The translations under genes were made by a program, and so were the position numbers. Under the pieces are notes generated by a model that worked only from the letters and a program-made list of their open reading frames with translations, ran no database searches and was not told the DNA's origin. From assembly GCA_001704575.1 (NCBI GenBank), contig MCAW01000004.1, positions 100,598 through 164,597 on the forward strand: a stretch of DNA of 64,000 nt, in the 5' to 3' direction. This document shows, piece by piece, positions 23,861 through 33,112 of the stretch (position 1 is its first letter; each line of letters begins with the position of its first letter). The DNA comes from Methylophilales bacterium LSUCC0135 (GTDB taxonomy: Bacteria > Pseudomonadota > Gammaproteobacteria > Burkholderiales > Methylophilaceae).

Positions 23861-25540
23861 TTAGTCCCGGCCTGCGCGCCAAACGGAGATCATCAGCAGA
23901 ATGCCGATGACAAAAGCGAGGAAGAAGCCGGCAAAACCGAAGGCCGGCAGCCCCAGAATGGTCGGGCCGCCCTCTACCGTCATGACAATGGAGGAGCCAA
24001 CGATCAGCGCCGCCGTGATCATCGCCATGGTCAGCCGGTTGGTACTGTGATCGAGCTGATGGCCGAAATGGTCGAGCCGCTTGAGGTCAAGATTGAGCTT
24101 CAGGCGGCCGCGTGCTGCTTCGCGCAGGACCTGCGACACATCACCCGGCAAGCCGGTGACGGCATTGACCAGATGCCCCAACCCACGCCGCCCACGCTTC
24201 AGCAAGTTGGCAGGCATGTAGCGATCAACAATAACTTTTTTGACGAAGGGTGTCAGGTGATGGACGATCTGGAAATCCGGATCAAGCTGGCGACCCAAGC
24301 CTTCCAGCGTGATCAGCGCCTTGAACAGCATGGTGAGATCAGGCGGCACGGCAAGATGATTCTCGCGCATGATGGTGGTGAGGTCATTCAAAAGACTGCT
24401 GAAACGCACATGCTTGAGCGGCGCGTTGTCGTAATTGCTGATGAACTCTTCAATGTCGGCACCGAGTTTGGCATCGTCGATCTCGGCGCCCTCGGCCCAA
24501 ACGATGAGAATATCGCGCAAGGTATCAATATCCCGCGAGACCAGGGCCGCCAGAAGGTCGGCAATCTCGTCACGGCGATCGAGACTGATACGGCCGACCA
24601 TGCCGCAATCAATAATCGCCAGGCGGTTATCGGGCAGATAAAACACATTGCCCGGATGCGGATCGGCATGAAAGAAGCCGTCGATCAGCACCATCTTGAG
24701 TACTGCATTGGCCCCGCGCTCGCCCAGCAGCTTGAGATCGAGACCGCTCTTCGTGGCACTTTGCAGATCGTTGCCTGGAATGCCTTCGATGTAACTCATC
24801 ACCAGCAAGCCCTCGCTGGTGTAATCCCAGTAGATTTTGGCGAACTCGACATATTCGTCATCGGCGAAATTGCGGCTGAAGCGTTCGGTGTTACGACCCT
24901 CCAATGCCAGATCCAGCTCGCGCTCCAGTGATTTGGCAAACTGGCTGATGATCTCGGAAGGACGAAAACGTTTGACTTCTTCGAATTCGGCTTCAATCAG
25001 ACGACCCAGGTGTGCCAGTAACCGAAGGTCCGCCTCTATACTGGCCCTGACGTTGGGACGACGCACTTTCAACACCACCGGCGTGCCATCCTGCAATTTC
25101 GCCAGATGTACCTGCGCGATCGAAGCCCCGGCAATCGGTTCCACCTGCAAATCCTTGAACACTTCGAACGGCGACTTGCCGAGCGCGTGCTCCAGCTCTG
25201 GCAGCAAAGCCTCAAAAGGCACGGCCGGCACCTGGTCCTGCAATTTGGAAAATTCGGCGATCCAGTTGGGCGGAAAAATATCCGGCCTTGTCGCCAGCAC
25301 CTGTCCGAGCTTGACGAAAGTCGGCCCCAGTTCCTGTATCGCCAGCCGCACACGCACCTCGGGCGGGAGCTTGAGAATGTCTTCGGAAACGTCGGAATTG
25401 AGCCAGTTACCGGCGCGGCCGATCAAGCTCCGCTTGCCAAGCTTGCGTGCAACGTCGCCCCAGCCGTAACGCATCAGCGTGCCGGCGATTGCACGCAAGC
25501 GGCCAAAATCGCGGAAAACGGAAATGGTTTGACGGATCAT
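23861..25540 (-). CDS. ubiB: Ubiquinone biosynthesis protein kinase-like UbiB (ABC1 family)
   Basis: A 559-residue ABC1/UbiB atypical kinase-like ATPase supporting ubiquinone synthesis. The KxGQ motif is FVKLGQVLATRPDI (about 95-108), the Ala-rich loop is EPIAGASIAQVHLAK, VVLKVRRP carries the ATP Lys, DGFFHADPHPGNVFYL the catalytic Asp, and IIDCGMVGRI the metal-binding Asp. Two hydrophobic segments at the C-terminus (about 500-550) anchor it to the inner membrane. It follows a small basic protein by 34 bases. The window also holds coq7, another ubiquinone step. Confidence 0.93.
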   Translation of the reverse strand: MIRQTISVFRDFGRLRAIAGTLMRYGWGDVARKLGKRSLIGRAGNWLNSDVSEDILKLPPEVRVRLAIQELGPTFVKLGQVLATRPDIFPPNWIAEFSKLQDQVPAVPFEALLPELEHALGKSPFEVFKDLQVEPIAGASIAQVHLAKLQDGTPVVLKVRRPNVRASIEADLRLLAHLGRLIEAEFEEVKRFRPSEIISQFAKSLERELDLALEGRNTERFSRNFADDEYVEFAKIYWDYTSEGLLVMSYIEGIPGNDLQSATKSGLDLKLLGERGANAVLKMVLIDGFFHADPHPGNVFYLPDNRLAIIDCGMVGRISLDRRDEIADLLAALVSRDIDTLRDILIVWAEGAEIDDAKLGADIEEFISNYDNAPLKHVRFSSLLNDLTTIMRENHLAVPPDLTMLFKALITLEGLGRQLDPDFQIVHHLTPFVKKVIVDRYMPANLLKRGRRGLGHLVNAVTGLPGDVSQVLREAARGRLKLNLDLKRLDHFGHQLDHSTNRLTMAMITAALIVGSSIVMTVEGGPTILGLPAFGFAGFFLAFVIGILLMISVWRAGRD

Positions 25541-25574
25541 AGGATTCTTTATTATTGCATGATTGAGTTGGAGC

Positions 25575-25877
25575 CTAACTGCGGCGGATGCTTTCGACTT
25601 TCTGCTCTATGCGTCTTGCCAGTCCATGCAGCTTGCGGCTGGCGAAGAGGCCGACTTCTGCCTCGATATTCCTGATTACACCGCGGACGCCTTTTTTTGA
25701 ACCCGATGCGGATTGCCTCATGCGTTTGCGGAACTCCTGCACTACCAGCTTCAGGCGTTGCCTTGCTGCCATGCCTGATCGGGCGGCATGGTCGCCATAG
25801 GTTTCGTGCTGCGCCTGCGAGCTTGCGGCAGAGGCGGTCTGCCATCGATACATACCAACGCGCTTGCGATCAGTCAT
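25575..25877 (-). CDS. Small basic hypothetical protein upstream of ubiB
   Basis: A 100-residue, strongly basic protein (RQRLKLVVQEFRKRMRQSASGSKKG, then VRGVIRNIEAEVGLF and KLHGLARRIEQKVESIRRS). No signal peptide or membrane segment; it looks helical. I do not recognise a family. It ends 34 bases before ubiB on the same strand, so it may be cotranscribed and could be related to the membrane role of UbiB, but only position suggests this. The start ATG at 25877 has a GGAGCC-type site just upstream. Confidence 0.55.
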   Translation of the reverse strand: MTDRKRVGMYRWQTASAASSQAQHETYGDHAARSGMAARQRLKLVVQEFRKRMRQSASGSKKGVRGVIRNIEAEVGLFASRKLHGLARRIEQKVESIRRS

Positions 25878-25965
25878 GGTCCGGCTCCTTGGTCATCAGG
25901 GGCGTGTTCGGTTTCTGCATGCTACCTTATCAATTTTCTGCGCCGGCCGGAAGCCTGCGGACGGG

Positions 25966-26256
25966 TTACTCCAACGGCTTTTTGCCATCGCTGTGCCCCA
26001 GAGAGCGGCCTGGGTCGATGCGGTCACGTATCGATTGCTTGAGTTCCTTGGCTTCCGGAAAACGACCGGCATCCCTGCGCGAGAAAATACACTCGCCATT
26101 CAAACGCACCTCGAACACACCACCGCTGCCGGGCAACAGGCTGACGCGCTGCAGATCGCCCTCGAATGTGGTGAGCAATTCCTGCGCCATCCACGCTGCG
26201 CGCAACAGCCAGCGGCATTGGGTGCAATATTCAATCTCGATTTGATTGGCCTGCAT
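25966..26256 (-). CDS. SelW/SelT/SelH (Rdx) family protein
   Basis: A 96-residue thioredoxin-like protein of the Rdx family. The N-terminal IEIEYCTQCRWLLRAAWMAQEL holds the CxxC redox pair (Cys versions, no selenocysteine), and VSLLPGSGGVFEVRLNG and GRFPEAKELKQSIRDRIDPG are typical. These small proteins are presumed redox proteins with unknown partners. It is divergent from the CtpA-type protease gene. Confidence 0.88.
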   Translation of the reverse strand: MQANQIEIEYCTQCRWLLRAAWMAQELLTTFEGDLQRVSLLPGSGGVFEVRLNGECIFSRRDAGRFPEAKELKQSIRDRIDPGRSLGHSDGKKPLE

Positions 26257-26410
26257 GAACTACCTCATAAAAAATCGTCTAAGCATGAGCAGGGCAGGTT
26301 TGAATTTCGCTTTCAGGAGACTATGCAAGACACGGTCAAATAGCGGAAAATAAGCCTGTTGTTTGCTCGTATGTCAGTCGACATATTACTCCATCAAGGA
26401 AACGCTCTAC

Positions 26411-27805
26411 ATGCGCACTAAATTTGAAAAATTCGGCCTTATCGCCATCGGCGCCGTTCTCGGCCTGATGCTCAGCCTGAACTATTCTGCGCTCGCCGAA
26501 AAATCCAGCAAGCCGCAACTGCCGCTGGAAGACCTGCGGGCCTTTGCAGAAGTGTTCGGCAAAATCAAGAATGACTATGTCGACAATGTCGACGACAAGA
26601 AACTCATCAGTGAAGCCATCAATGGCATGCTGACCGGTCTCGACCCTCACTCCAGTTACCTCGATGCAGATGGCTTCAAGGACTTGCAGGCCGGCACCCA
26701 GGGCGAATTCGGCGGACTTGGAATCGAGGTCGGCATGGAAGACGGTTTCGTCAAGGTCGTATCTCCGATCGAGGACACGCCGGCATACCGTGCCGGCATC
26801 AAGAGCGGCGATCTCATCATCAAACTGGACGAAACGCCGGTCAAGGGCATGTCGCTGAACGATGCGGTCAAACGCATGCGCGGCAAGCCCGATACGCCCA
26901 TCACGCTAACAGTATTGCGCAAAGGTCAAAACAACCCGCTCGTGATCAAGATCGTGCGCGCCGTAATCAAGACCAAGAGCGTCAAGCCCAAACTGGTCGA
27001 ACCTGGTTACGCTTTCGTGCGCATCACGCAGTTTCAGGAACATACCGGCGAGGATCTGGCCAAGGCCTTGAAAGCCCTGCGCGAGGAAAACAAGGCCGAA
27101 CTGAAGGGCTTGGTGCTGGATATGCGTAACAATCCGGGCGGACTACTCAACGGCGCTGTCGGGGTTTCTGCCGCATTCCTGCCCAAGGATGATTTGGTGG
27201 TCTACACCGAGGGCCGTGCCGAGGATGCCAAGATGCGCCTCAGCGCCAACCCGGAATTCTACGTTCGCGGTGGCCCCAAGGATGATTACTTGCGAGACCT
27301 GCCGGCAGAATTCAAGACCGTACCGATGGTTGTGCTGGTGAACGGCGGCTCCGCTTCGGCATCCGAGATCGTCGCCGGTGCGCTGCAGGATCACAAGCGT
27401 GCGATCGTCATGGGCACCCAGAGCTTCGGCAAGGGCTCGGTGCAAACCATACTGCCGATGAACAACGGCACCGCCATCAAGCTGACAACGGCCCGTTACT
27501 ACACCCCCAACGGCCGCTCCATTCAAGCCAAGGGCATCGTGCCGGACATCCAGGTTGAAGAAGCGCAGGTCAGCGCCGCCAATCTCGGCAACAACCTGCG
27601 CGAAGCCGACCTGAATGGCCACCTGGCGAATCCGTCCGGCGAAGAAACCCCCAGCCCGAAACCCGACAGCGACCCGGACAAAGTCATTCCAGCCCCGGCC
27701 GATGGCGAAAAAACTGCGCCGGCAGAATTCGGCTCCGAAAACGACTATCAGCTGAAACAGGCGCTCAACCTGCTAAAGGGGCTGCAGATTTTAAGCAAGA
27801 AATAA
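26411..27805 (+). CDS. Carboxyl-terminal processing protease (S41 family)
   Basis: A 464-residue periplasmic or membrane-anchored S41 protease. It has a signal or anchor segment (FGLIAIGAVLGLMLSLNYSALA), an N-terminal helical part, a PDZ domain (about 75-155: GGLGIEVGMEDGFVKVVSP, AGIKSGDLIIKLDE) and the catalytic core with the nucleophile Ser in NGGSASASEI and the general base Lys in GTQSFGKGSVQ. A Pro/Glu/Ser-rich segment near 405-435 precedes the last helix. The ATG at 26411 follows AAGGAAA; 16 codons upstream an in-frame start lacks a site. Such CtpA-type enzymes trim lipoproteins or envelope enzymes. A terminator follows. Confidence 0.92.
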   Translation: MRTKFEKFGLIAIGAVLGLMLSLNYSALAEKSSKPQLPLEDLRAFAEVFGKIKNDYVDNVDDKKLISEAINGMLTGLDPHSSYLDADGFKDLQAGTQGEFGGLGIEVGMEDGFVKVVSPIEDTPAYRAGIKSGDLIIKLDETPVKGMSLNDAVKRMRGKPDTPITLTVLRKGQNNPLVIKIVRAVIKTKSVKPKLVEPGYAFVRITQFQEHTGEDLAKALKALREENKAELKGLVLDMRNNPGGLLNGAVGVSAAFLPKDDLVVYTEGRAEDAKMRLSANPEFYVRGGPKDDYLRDLPAEFKTVPMVVLVNGGSASASEIVAGALQDHKRAIVMGTQSFGKGSVQTILPMNNGTAIKLTTARYYTPNGRSIQAKGIVPDIQVEEAQVSAANLGNNLREADLNGHLANPSGEETPSPKPDSDPDKVIPAPADGEKTAPAEFGSENDYQLKQALNLLKGLQILSKK

Positions 27806-27825
27806 ATGCGTCAGGCTTCCAACAC

Positions 27826-27857
27826 AAGCCGCCGTTAAGCTTAGCGGCGGCTTTTTT
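27826..27857 (+). terminator. Rho-independent terminator after the CtpA-type protease
   Basis: AAGCCGCCG and CGGCGGCTT arms around a TTAAGCTTAG loop, followed by a T-run. It stands 20 bases after the stop codon and before coq7, which therefore has its own promoter or relies on read-through. Confidence 0.85.
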
Positions 27858-27892
27858 ACGGCAGCAACACTGAATCTCGGGACAGAACCAAC

Positions 27893-28513
27893 ATGCTGGA
27901 CAGATTGATCATCGAATTCGACAAAGGCTTGCGTACACTGATGGCCGAAGCTCACAGCGGCCGCCCGCATCCGGACAAGCAAGTGGATGAGGTAGCGCTA
28001 TCCGAGCACGAGAAAAAGCATGCCGCTGCTCTCATGCGCGTCAATCACTGCGGCGAAGTCTGCGCGCAGGCACTTTACAGCGGCCAGTCGCTGACCGCCA
28101 GAAATCAGCAAACGCTTGCAGCGCTGCAACAGGCCGCACGCGAAGAAACAGAACATCTGGCATGGTGCGAAAAACGCATCAAGGAACTCGGCGGCAGAAC
28201 CAGCGCGCTGAACCCCATGCTATACGGCAGCGCTTTCGCGCTTGGTGCTGTGGCCGGCGCCTTGGGTGACCGCTGGAACCTCGGCTTTCTGGCCGAAACC
28301 GAGCGTCAGGTCGGCCGCCATCTGGAAAGTCATTTGCAGAAACTCCCGCAAAACGACAGCAAAAGCCGCGCCATCGTAGAACAAATGCGCGATGACGAAG
28401 CGCAGCACGCAGAAACTGCCGTCCTTCACGGTGGTGCCGAATTGCCCGGACCAGTAAAGGCTGCCATGCAAGTTGCCGCCAGAGCCATGACATCATCCAC
28501 TTATTATTTATAA
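27893..28513 (+). CDS. coq7: 3-demethoxyubiquinol 3-hydroxylase, Coq7 type
   Basis: Di-iron monooxygenase for the C6 hydroxylation in ubiquinone synthesis, membrane-associated. The 206-residue protein carries the ferritin-like ligands: E in [17 protein letters not shown], the [14 protein letters not shown] motif, and the pair [17 protein letters not shown] near the C-terminus. The hydrophobic surface segment [16 protein letters not shown] is normal. This Coq7 type replaces the flavin UbiF in many betaproteobacteria. DUF2322 follows 18 bases later. Confidence 0.93.
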   Translation: MLDRLIIEFDKGLRTLMAEAHSGRPHPDKQVDEVALSEHEKKHAAALMRVNHCGEVCAQALYSGQSLTARNQQTLAALQQAAREETEHLAWCEKRIKELGGRTSALNPMLYGSAFALGAVAGALGDRWNLGFLAETERQVGRHLESHLQKLPQNDSKSRAIVEQMRDDEAQHAETAVLHGGAELPGPVKAAMQVAARAMTSSTYYL

Positions 28514-28531
28514 CGCAAGAGAATTACCGCA

Positions 28532-28861
28532 ATGAAGAAATTCAGAGACATTCTGCCAACACTGGAAAACGCCGATCATATTGTGCGCATAGAACTGTTT
28601 AATCCGGACGGCAGCCAGGCAGGGAGAATTGAGAACAAACCGGGTAGCGCAGGTTCGGTGCGGGTCTACCACCACCTTTGGAAAAAGCATGGGGCCATCA
28701 CACTGGAAGCGGCGAAGGAAGGTTTGAAAATTTACGCCGAACACACGGAAGACGCGGAAAACAACCCGGAAAAACATCCCAACATCGACCGCCTGTTCGA
28801 GGTCATCGAGATGAAAAAGCCGCTTTCCGTGGCCGTGATCGAAACAGAAAACGGTAAGTGA
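28532..28861 (+). CDS. DUF2322 family protein
   Basis: A 109-residue soluble protein with the family pattern: DILPTLENADHIVRIELF, GRIENKPGSAGSVRVYHHL, and LKIYAEHTEDAENNPEKHPNID cut to its key parts (YAEHTEDA, HPNIDRLFEV). DUF2322 proteins are frequent in beta- and gammaproteobacteria; no activity is known. It sits between coq7 and yqaA-type genes, with a 4-base overlap if the longer start of the next gene is used. Confidence 0.85.
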   Translation: MKKFRDILPTLENADHIVRIELFNPDGSQAGRIENKPGSAGSVRVYHHLWKKHGAITLEAAKEGLKIYAEHTEDAENNPEKHPNIDRLFEVIEMKKPLSVAVIETENGK

Positions 28862-28902
28862 CCGACGATGACCCAGCAGCCATGCGGGCATCAGCGGATT
28901 CC

Positions 28903-29481
28903 ATGAAAATCTTCTCTTTTCTCTACGACAAGACCCTGCAATGGTCGCGTCATCGTCATGCACCCCGCTACCTAGGCGGGCTGAGTTTTGCCGAGTCATC
29001 TTTTTTCCCGATCCCGCCCGACGTAATGCTGGCGCCGATGTGTCTGGCAACGCCGGCGCGGGCATGGTGGTTTGCCTTGTTGACCACCGTCACCTCTGTC
29101 GCAGGCGGCGTGTTCGGCTATCTGATTGGTCACTTTGCCTACGAGCTGGTTCAGCCGCTCGTCGAAGGCCGCTACGCAGCGGCCTATCAACAATCCGTCA
29201 ATTGGTTCAACGAGTGGGGATTCTGGGCAATACTGGTCGCCGGTTTTTCTCCCATACCCTACAAGGTGTTCACCATCGCGGCCGGCGTGCTTTACATGCC
29301 GTTATTGCCATTCGTTCTGGCTTCCGCAATCGGCCGCGGCGCCAGGTTCTTTCTGGTCGCAGCGCTGATGCGCTGGGGCGGCAGCAAAATGGAACACATG
29401 CTGAAGCGATATGTGGATGCGATAGGCTGGGTGACTGTAGCTTTGATTGCGGCAGTTCTGTTCTTTCATTATGCATTCTAG
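28903..29481 (+). CDS. YqaA family inner-membrane protein (DedA/SNARE-associated)
   Basis: A 192-residue DedA-superfamily membrane protein. The segments FAESSFFPIPPDVMLAPM, GVFGYLIGHFAYE, WGFWAILVAGFSPIPYKVFTI and the gating-type G.R...R (GRGARFFLVAAL) are family hallmarks. DedA proteins are membrane transporters or flippases for lipid carriers. The start at 28903 (MKIFSFLYDK) fits the family; a GTG at 28858 overlapping DUF2322 and an ATG at 28882 are alternatives. Confidence 0.87.
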   Translation: MKIFSFLYDKTLQWSRHRHAPRYLGGLSFAESSFFPIPPDVMLAPMCLATPARAWWFALLTTVTSVAGGVFGYLIGHFAYELVQPLVEGRYAAAYQQSVNWFNEWGFWAILVAGFSPIPYKVFTIAAGVLYMPLLPFVLASAIGRGARFFLVAALMRWGGSKMEHMLKRYVDAIGWVTVALIAAVLFFHYAF

Positions 29482-29563
29482 AACACGCCCGCCTACTGCA
29501 ACCTGACCGGATCGACCTGACAATACAGACGTCAAGTACCCTGCCGTGATTTCAGAGAGCGGC

Positions 29564-30241
29564 TTATCGTTCGCTGTTATCCATGGCGATACCAACAACC
29601 CGTTGCGCCAGACTCTGGAACTCATTCGCAGTACTGGCTTCATCACGGAACGCTTCACCACTGATCGTTATCATCCCTGCTCGAAGTAAATCTCCGGTTT
29701 GACTGTCCGTAATTTTGTTTTCCACCAGCAACACTGGTGTTTTCTGCTCCTTGCCCGCTGCCATGGAGACCACTTTCAGAGCCGCCGAGATCGGCAGGAT
29801 GTTGCGTGGCTTGAAACCTTCGCTATCAAGTTCGGCACCGGATATGGCAACTGATACACGAAAAACTCCGGGGCCCGGCTCATGAACAATTTTCAAGCTG
29901 GTCTGGCCTATACGATCACGGATCGAGGCATCCAGGGCAGCACGTGTCTGGTCAATGACTTGCGGCGTGAGCTTTTCATCCGCATGCGCCTGATTGATCA
30001 TCACCGGATCAATAATCACAGCCTTGTATGCGAGAGGATCAAAATCGAACCTGGTGTAGCGGTAGATTTTCGTACCTTCCGGCCCTTTTACAGGTTTCAG
30101 CTGGCTGTAATCTGGCAGAAAGCCAGACTGAGGCTTCTCCTGTGCTGCCAGACCGGTATCAGCAAGGGCGCTGAAACTCAGCAGTGATGCAAGCAGTGTA
30201 GCTAAAACCCCGTTAAAGCCTGAAATATTGGCTGCGTTCAT
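29564..30241 (-). CDS. DUF3313 family secreted protein
   Basis: A 225-residue exported protein with a signal peptide (VLATLLASLLSFSALA) and the DUF3313 pattern: SGFLPDYSQLKPV, then FDPLAYKAVIIDPVMI, and DSQTGDLLRAGMITISGE. DUF3313 members are often lipoproteins; here no lipobox Cys is seen. The function is not known. It is divergent from the EF-hand gene with an AT-rich 144-base gap. Confidence 0.85.
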   Translation of the reverse strand: MNAANISGFNGVLATLLASLLSFSALADTGLAAQEKPQSGFLPDYSQLKPVKGPEGTKIYRYTRFDFDPLAYKAVIIDPVMINQAHADEKLTPQVIDQTRAALDASIRDRIGQTSLKIVHEPGPGVFRVSVAISGAELDSEGFKPRNILPISAALKVVSMAAGKEQKTPVLLVENKITDSQTGDLLRAGMITISGEAFRDEASTANEFQSLAQRVVGIAMDNSER

Positions 30242-30385
30242 GATGTTACTCCTGTGTTGGCTTTTCGCTAAAAATTCTATAAAAGATTTTACTAAATGAT
30301 AAATTTAATAAAATTGAATCATCATGCATAATACGTCAGCACAACAAGTAAAAAAACTATCCCCCTTATCAAAGAAAGCATCGTC

Positions 30386-30652
30386 ATGAAAAAAAAGCTT
30401 TTGGCCTGTTCCATCTTCGCAGCATTTTTTCTCACACTTTCGAATTTTAATTTGGCCAGTGCAGAAGACACCGAGCGCGCAAAACAGATAGAAGAAAAAT
30501 TCAAGGCTGCCGACAAAAATAATGATGGTCAACTGACGCTTGAAGAAGCCAAGGCAGGCATGCCGCGGGTAGCCAAGGGTTTTTCCAGGATTGACGCCGA
30601 CAAAAAAGGCTTTGTCACACTTGACCAAATCAAGGCCATGTCCGGCAATTAA
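30386..30652 (+). CDS. Secreted EF-hand protein
   Basis: An 88-residue exported protein. A signal peptide (MKKKLLACSIFAAFFLTLSNFNLASA) is followed by two EF-hand units. The first loop DKNNDGQLTLEE is a perfect calcium site; the second, DADKKGFVTLDQ, ends in Gln instead of Glu and is probably weaker. Calcium binding in the periplasm is likely. A terminator follows, so it is probably transcribed alone. Confidence 0.88.
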   Translation: MKKKLLACSIFAAFFLTLSNFNLASAEDTERAKQIEEKFKAADKNNDGQLTLEEAKAGMPRVAKGFSRIDADKKGFVTLDQIKAMSGN

Positions 30653-30691
30653 GCGGATTCATATACCGCATGTCCTGCGGTCAGAGTTACG

Positions 30692-30727
30692 AAGCCTCGT
30701 GAACAAGTTTCCGGGGCTTTATTTTTT
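30692..30727 (+). terminator. Terminator after the EF-hand gene
   Basis: AAGCCTC and GGGGCTT arms around a 14-base loop, followed by TATTTTTT. It lies 40 bases after the EF-hand stop. Confidence 0.6.
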
Positions 30728-30817
30728 CCAATGGCCCGCGATAGAAGCGATGGCTTGCGGAAACCAGGGCATCGTCCGGTGTCATTCCCACCAGAAAACT
30801 TAAAAATGGGGCTTACC

Positions 30818-33079
30818 ATGAGAACCGACAAAATGCCTGCATCAGCCTTTAACACCAACTTTGACAAGCTGCGCAGACGTCTGTGGAAATCCACCCTTGT
30901 CACCTTGTGCATCATATGTTGCTGGCATACGCCAGCAACATTGGCAAAAGAAGAAACCGCAGCGCGGCCACGGATTGGTCTGGTGCTTGGAGGCGGCGGC
31001 GCACGGGGTGCCGCACATGTAGGCGTGTTGAAGGTTCTGGAAGAATTGCGCATCCCGATCGATTATGTGGTCGGAACCAGCATGGGGTCGATTGTCGGCG
31101 GGCTTTACGCATCAGGCATGTCCGCTGACGAGATAGACCGGGAGTTGCGCAGGATAGATTGGGAACATATGTTCGACGACGCGCCGGAACGCACAGAACG
31201 TACGTTCCGGCGCAAAAGAGATGATGACTTTTATACGGTCAAGTTGAAGCCAGGCTTCAACGAAGGTGAGTTGAAACTGCCGCTGGCATACATACGCGGA
31301 CAAAAATTGAATCTGGAATTATCCAGACTGACCACCCATGTTTCCGCCATCAACGATTTCGACGCACTTCCGATTCCTTATCGCGCAGTTGCCGCAAATA
31401 TAGAAACTGGCGAGGAAGTAGTACTCGGCAACGGCGATCTGGCAACCTCGATTCGCGCCAGCATGGCTGTTCCGGGCGCGTTCGACCCGGTCGAACTGGA
31501 AGGCAAACTGCTGGTCGATGGTGGTATCGCCAACAATGTTCCGGTCAATGTGGCACGCAGCATGGGCGCTGATGTAGTAATTGTCGTGAATGTCGGTAGC
31601 GGGTTGCTGAAACGCGACGAAATCAAATCTGCCGTCGAAATTGCGTTACAGCTGACCAATTTCCTGTTTACGCTGAACACCAAAAACCAACTGGCATCGT
31701 TGACCGAGAACGATGTATTGATCAGCCCGGATCTCGGTGACATCGGTGGCGGCAGTTTTGATCGCGTGGCGGAAGCCGTCGTCATCGGAGAACAGGATGC
31801 CCGCGCCGCCACTCAATCATTGCGCCGTTATTCTCTGAGCCCTGAGACCTACTTGACACACGTAGCCAGCCGTAGCGTCTACAACAGGCAAGCACCCGTC
31901 ATCGATTTCATTCGTGTAGACAATCACTCCCAGGTAAGCGACCAGATCATAGCCCAGCGCATCTCCATCAAACCCGGAGAAACTCTGGACGAACAGCGGC
32001 TGAAGAAAGACATCGGCAACATATACGGACTCGACATCTTTCAAACCGTCACCTACGAAATCATTGAAGAAAACGGCAGAAAAGGTCTTCTCGTCTCGGC
32101 CAAAGAGAAGTGGTGGGGGCCAGGCTACATACAACCCGGCATAGAATATGCAAACCAGAGCGGTTCAGACAGCAAATTCAATTTCGGCTTGCTCTATACC
32201 CGCACACAAATCAACGCGCTCAATGGCGAATGGCGGCTGGGAGTTCAGCTTGGCGATGAACCGTCTCTCAGCACGGACATCTACCAACCACTCGACCCGC
32301 TCAATCGCTATTTCGTTTCCGGTCGTGCGGTATATCAAAGCCGTCAGGCCAACACCTTTGATAACGATGGCAACAAACTTTCCCGCTACAATTTGCGCGG
32401 CTACGGCATTGATCTTGCCGCTGGTGCCAACATCGACACATGGGGAGAAGTCCGTTTGGGATATGCCCGGCAGACCGGCACTGCGCGGCTTGAAACCGGT
32501 CAGCCGGCAGATGATTTTGATTATGACATCGGTTATGCCTACCTGCGCCTATCCCACGACAGCCTCGACAGCCTGTATTTTCCGCGCAAAGGGCATCTTG
32601 GCCGGGCAGAATTGCAGATCTCGAGAGAAGGGCTGGGGGCCGAGCGCGATTTTGATCAAATACTGCTTGCCTACAACCGCGCGTTCAGCTGGGGCAAAAG
32701 CACCCTGATCGGCAGTCTCGTCATCAATGCCACCGTAAGTGGAACGCCCAATCTTCAAAGCCAGTTCCAGACCGGCGGCTTTCTGTCGCTGTCAGGATTA
32801 CAGCAAAACGAGCTCAGCGGCAAACATATGGGGCTTGGACGCCTGATTTACATGCGGAATATTCAGGGCGGAAAACTGATGCCCGGTTACGCCGGATTCA
32901 GCCTGGAAGCAGGTAACGCCTGGCAAGAATCAGAGGATATTTCCGGCAATAATCTGATTTACGCGAGCAGCCTGTTCGTCGGCTTTGATACTATGGTCGG
33001 TCCGGTTTATCTCGGCTATGGCCACGCCAATAATGGCGAAAACGGGATTTATCTGCGGCTGGGACCACTGGTCAAATAA
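30818..33079 (+). CDS. Patatin-like phospholipase with beta-barrel, type Vd autotransporter (PlpD-like)
   Basis: A 753-residue secreted lipase-barrel fusion. An N-terminal signal segment (TLVTLCIICCWHTPATLA) precedes a patatin domain (about 50-330) with the oxyanion motif GGGGARGAAHVG, the nucleophile Ser88 in GTSMG and the catalytic Asp234 in VDGGIANN. A POTRA-like domain (about 365-430; DETLDEQRLKKDIGNIYGLD) and a 16-strand-type surface-antigen barrel follow, ending in a phenylalanine-free but barrel-like YLRLGPLVK. This is the domain order of PlpD of Pseudomonas. The start at 30818 follows GGGG; an ATG at 30806 is possible. The lipase may stay at the cell surface or be released. Confidence 0.92.
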   Translation: MRTDKMPASAFNTNFDKLRRRLWKSTLVTLCIICCWHTPATLAKEETAARPRIGLVLGGGGARGAAHVGVLKVLEELRIPIDYVVGTSMGSIVGGLYASGMSADEIDRELRRIDWEHMFDDAPERTERTFRRKRDDDFYTVKLKPGFNEGELKLPLAYIRGQKLNLELSRLTTHVSAINDFDALPIPYRAVAANIETGEEVVLGNGDLATSIRASMAVPGAFDPVELEGKLLVDGGIANNVPVNVARSMGADVVIVVNVGSGLLKRDEIKSAVEIALQLTNFLFTLNTKNQLASLTENDVLISPDLGDIGGGSFDRVAEAVVIGEQDARAATQSLRRYSLSPETYLTHVASRSVYNRQAPVIDFIRVDNHSQVSDQIIAQRISIKPGETLDEQRLKKDIGNIYGLDIFQTVTYEIIEENGRKGLLVSAKEKWWGPGYIQPGIEYANQSGSDSKFNFGLLYTRTQINALNGEWRLGVQLGDEPSLSTDIYQPLDPLNRYFVSGRAVYQSRQANTFDNDGNKLSRYNLRGYGIDLAAGANIDTWGEVRLGYARQTGTARLETGQPADDFDYDIGYAYLRLSHDSLDSLYFPRKGHLGRAELQISREGLGAERDFDQILLAYNRAFSWGKSTLIGSLVINATVSGTPNLQSQFQTGGFLSLSGLQQNELSGKHMGLGRLIYMRNIQGGKLMPGYAGFSLEAGNAWQESEDISGNNLIYASSLFVGFDTMVGPVYLGYGHANNGENGIYLRLGPLVK

Positions 33080-33112
33080 GCCGCCAGGAGTCATCCCGTG
33101 ATGCATGACTGC

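Noticed and set aside
23690-24931. Long plus-strand open frame (413 codons) opposite ubiB
   Set aside because: ubiB has all kinase motifs on the other strand; the plus-strand frame shows no family signature.
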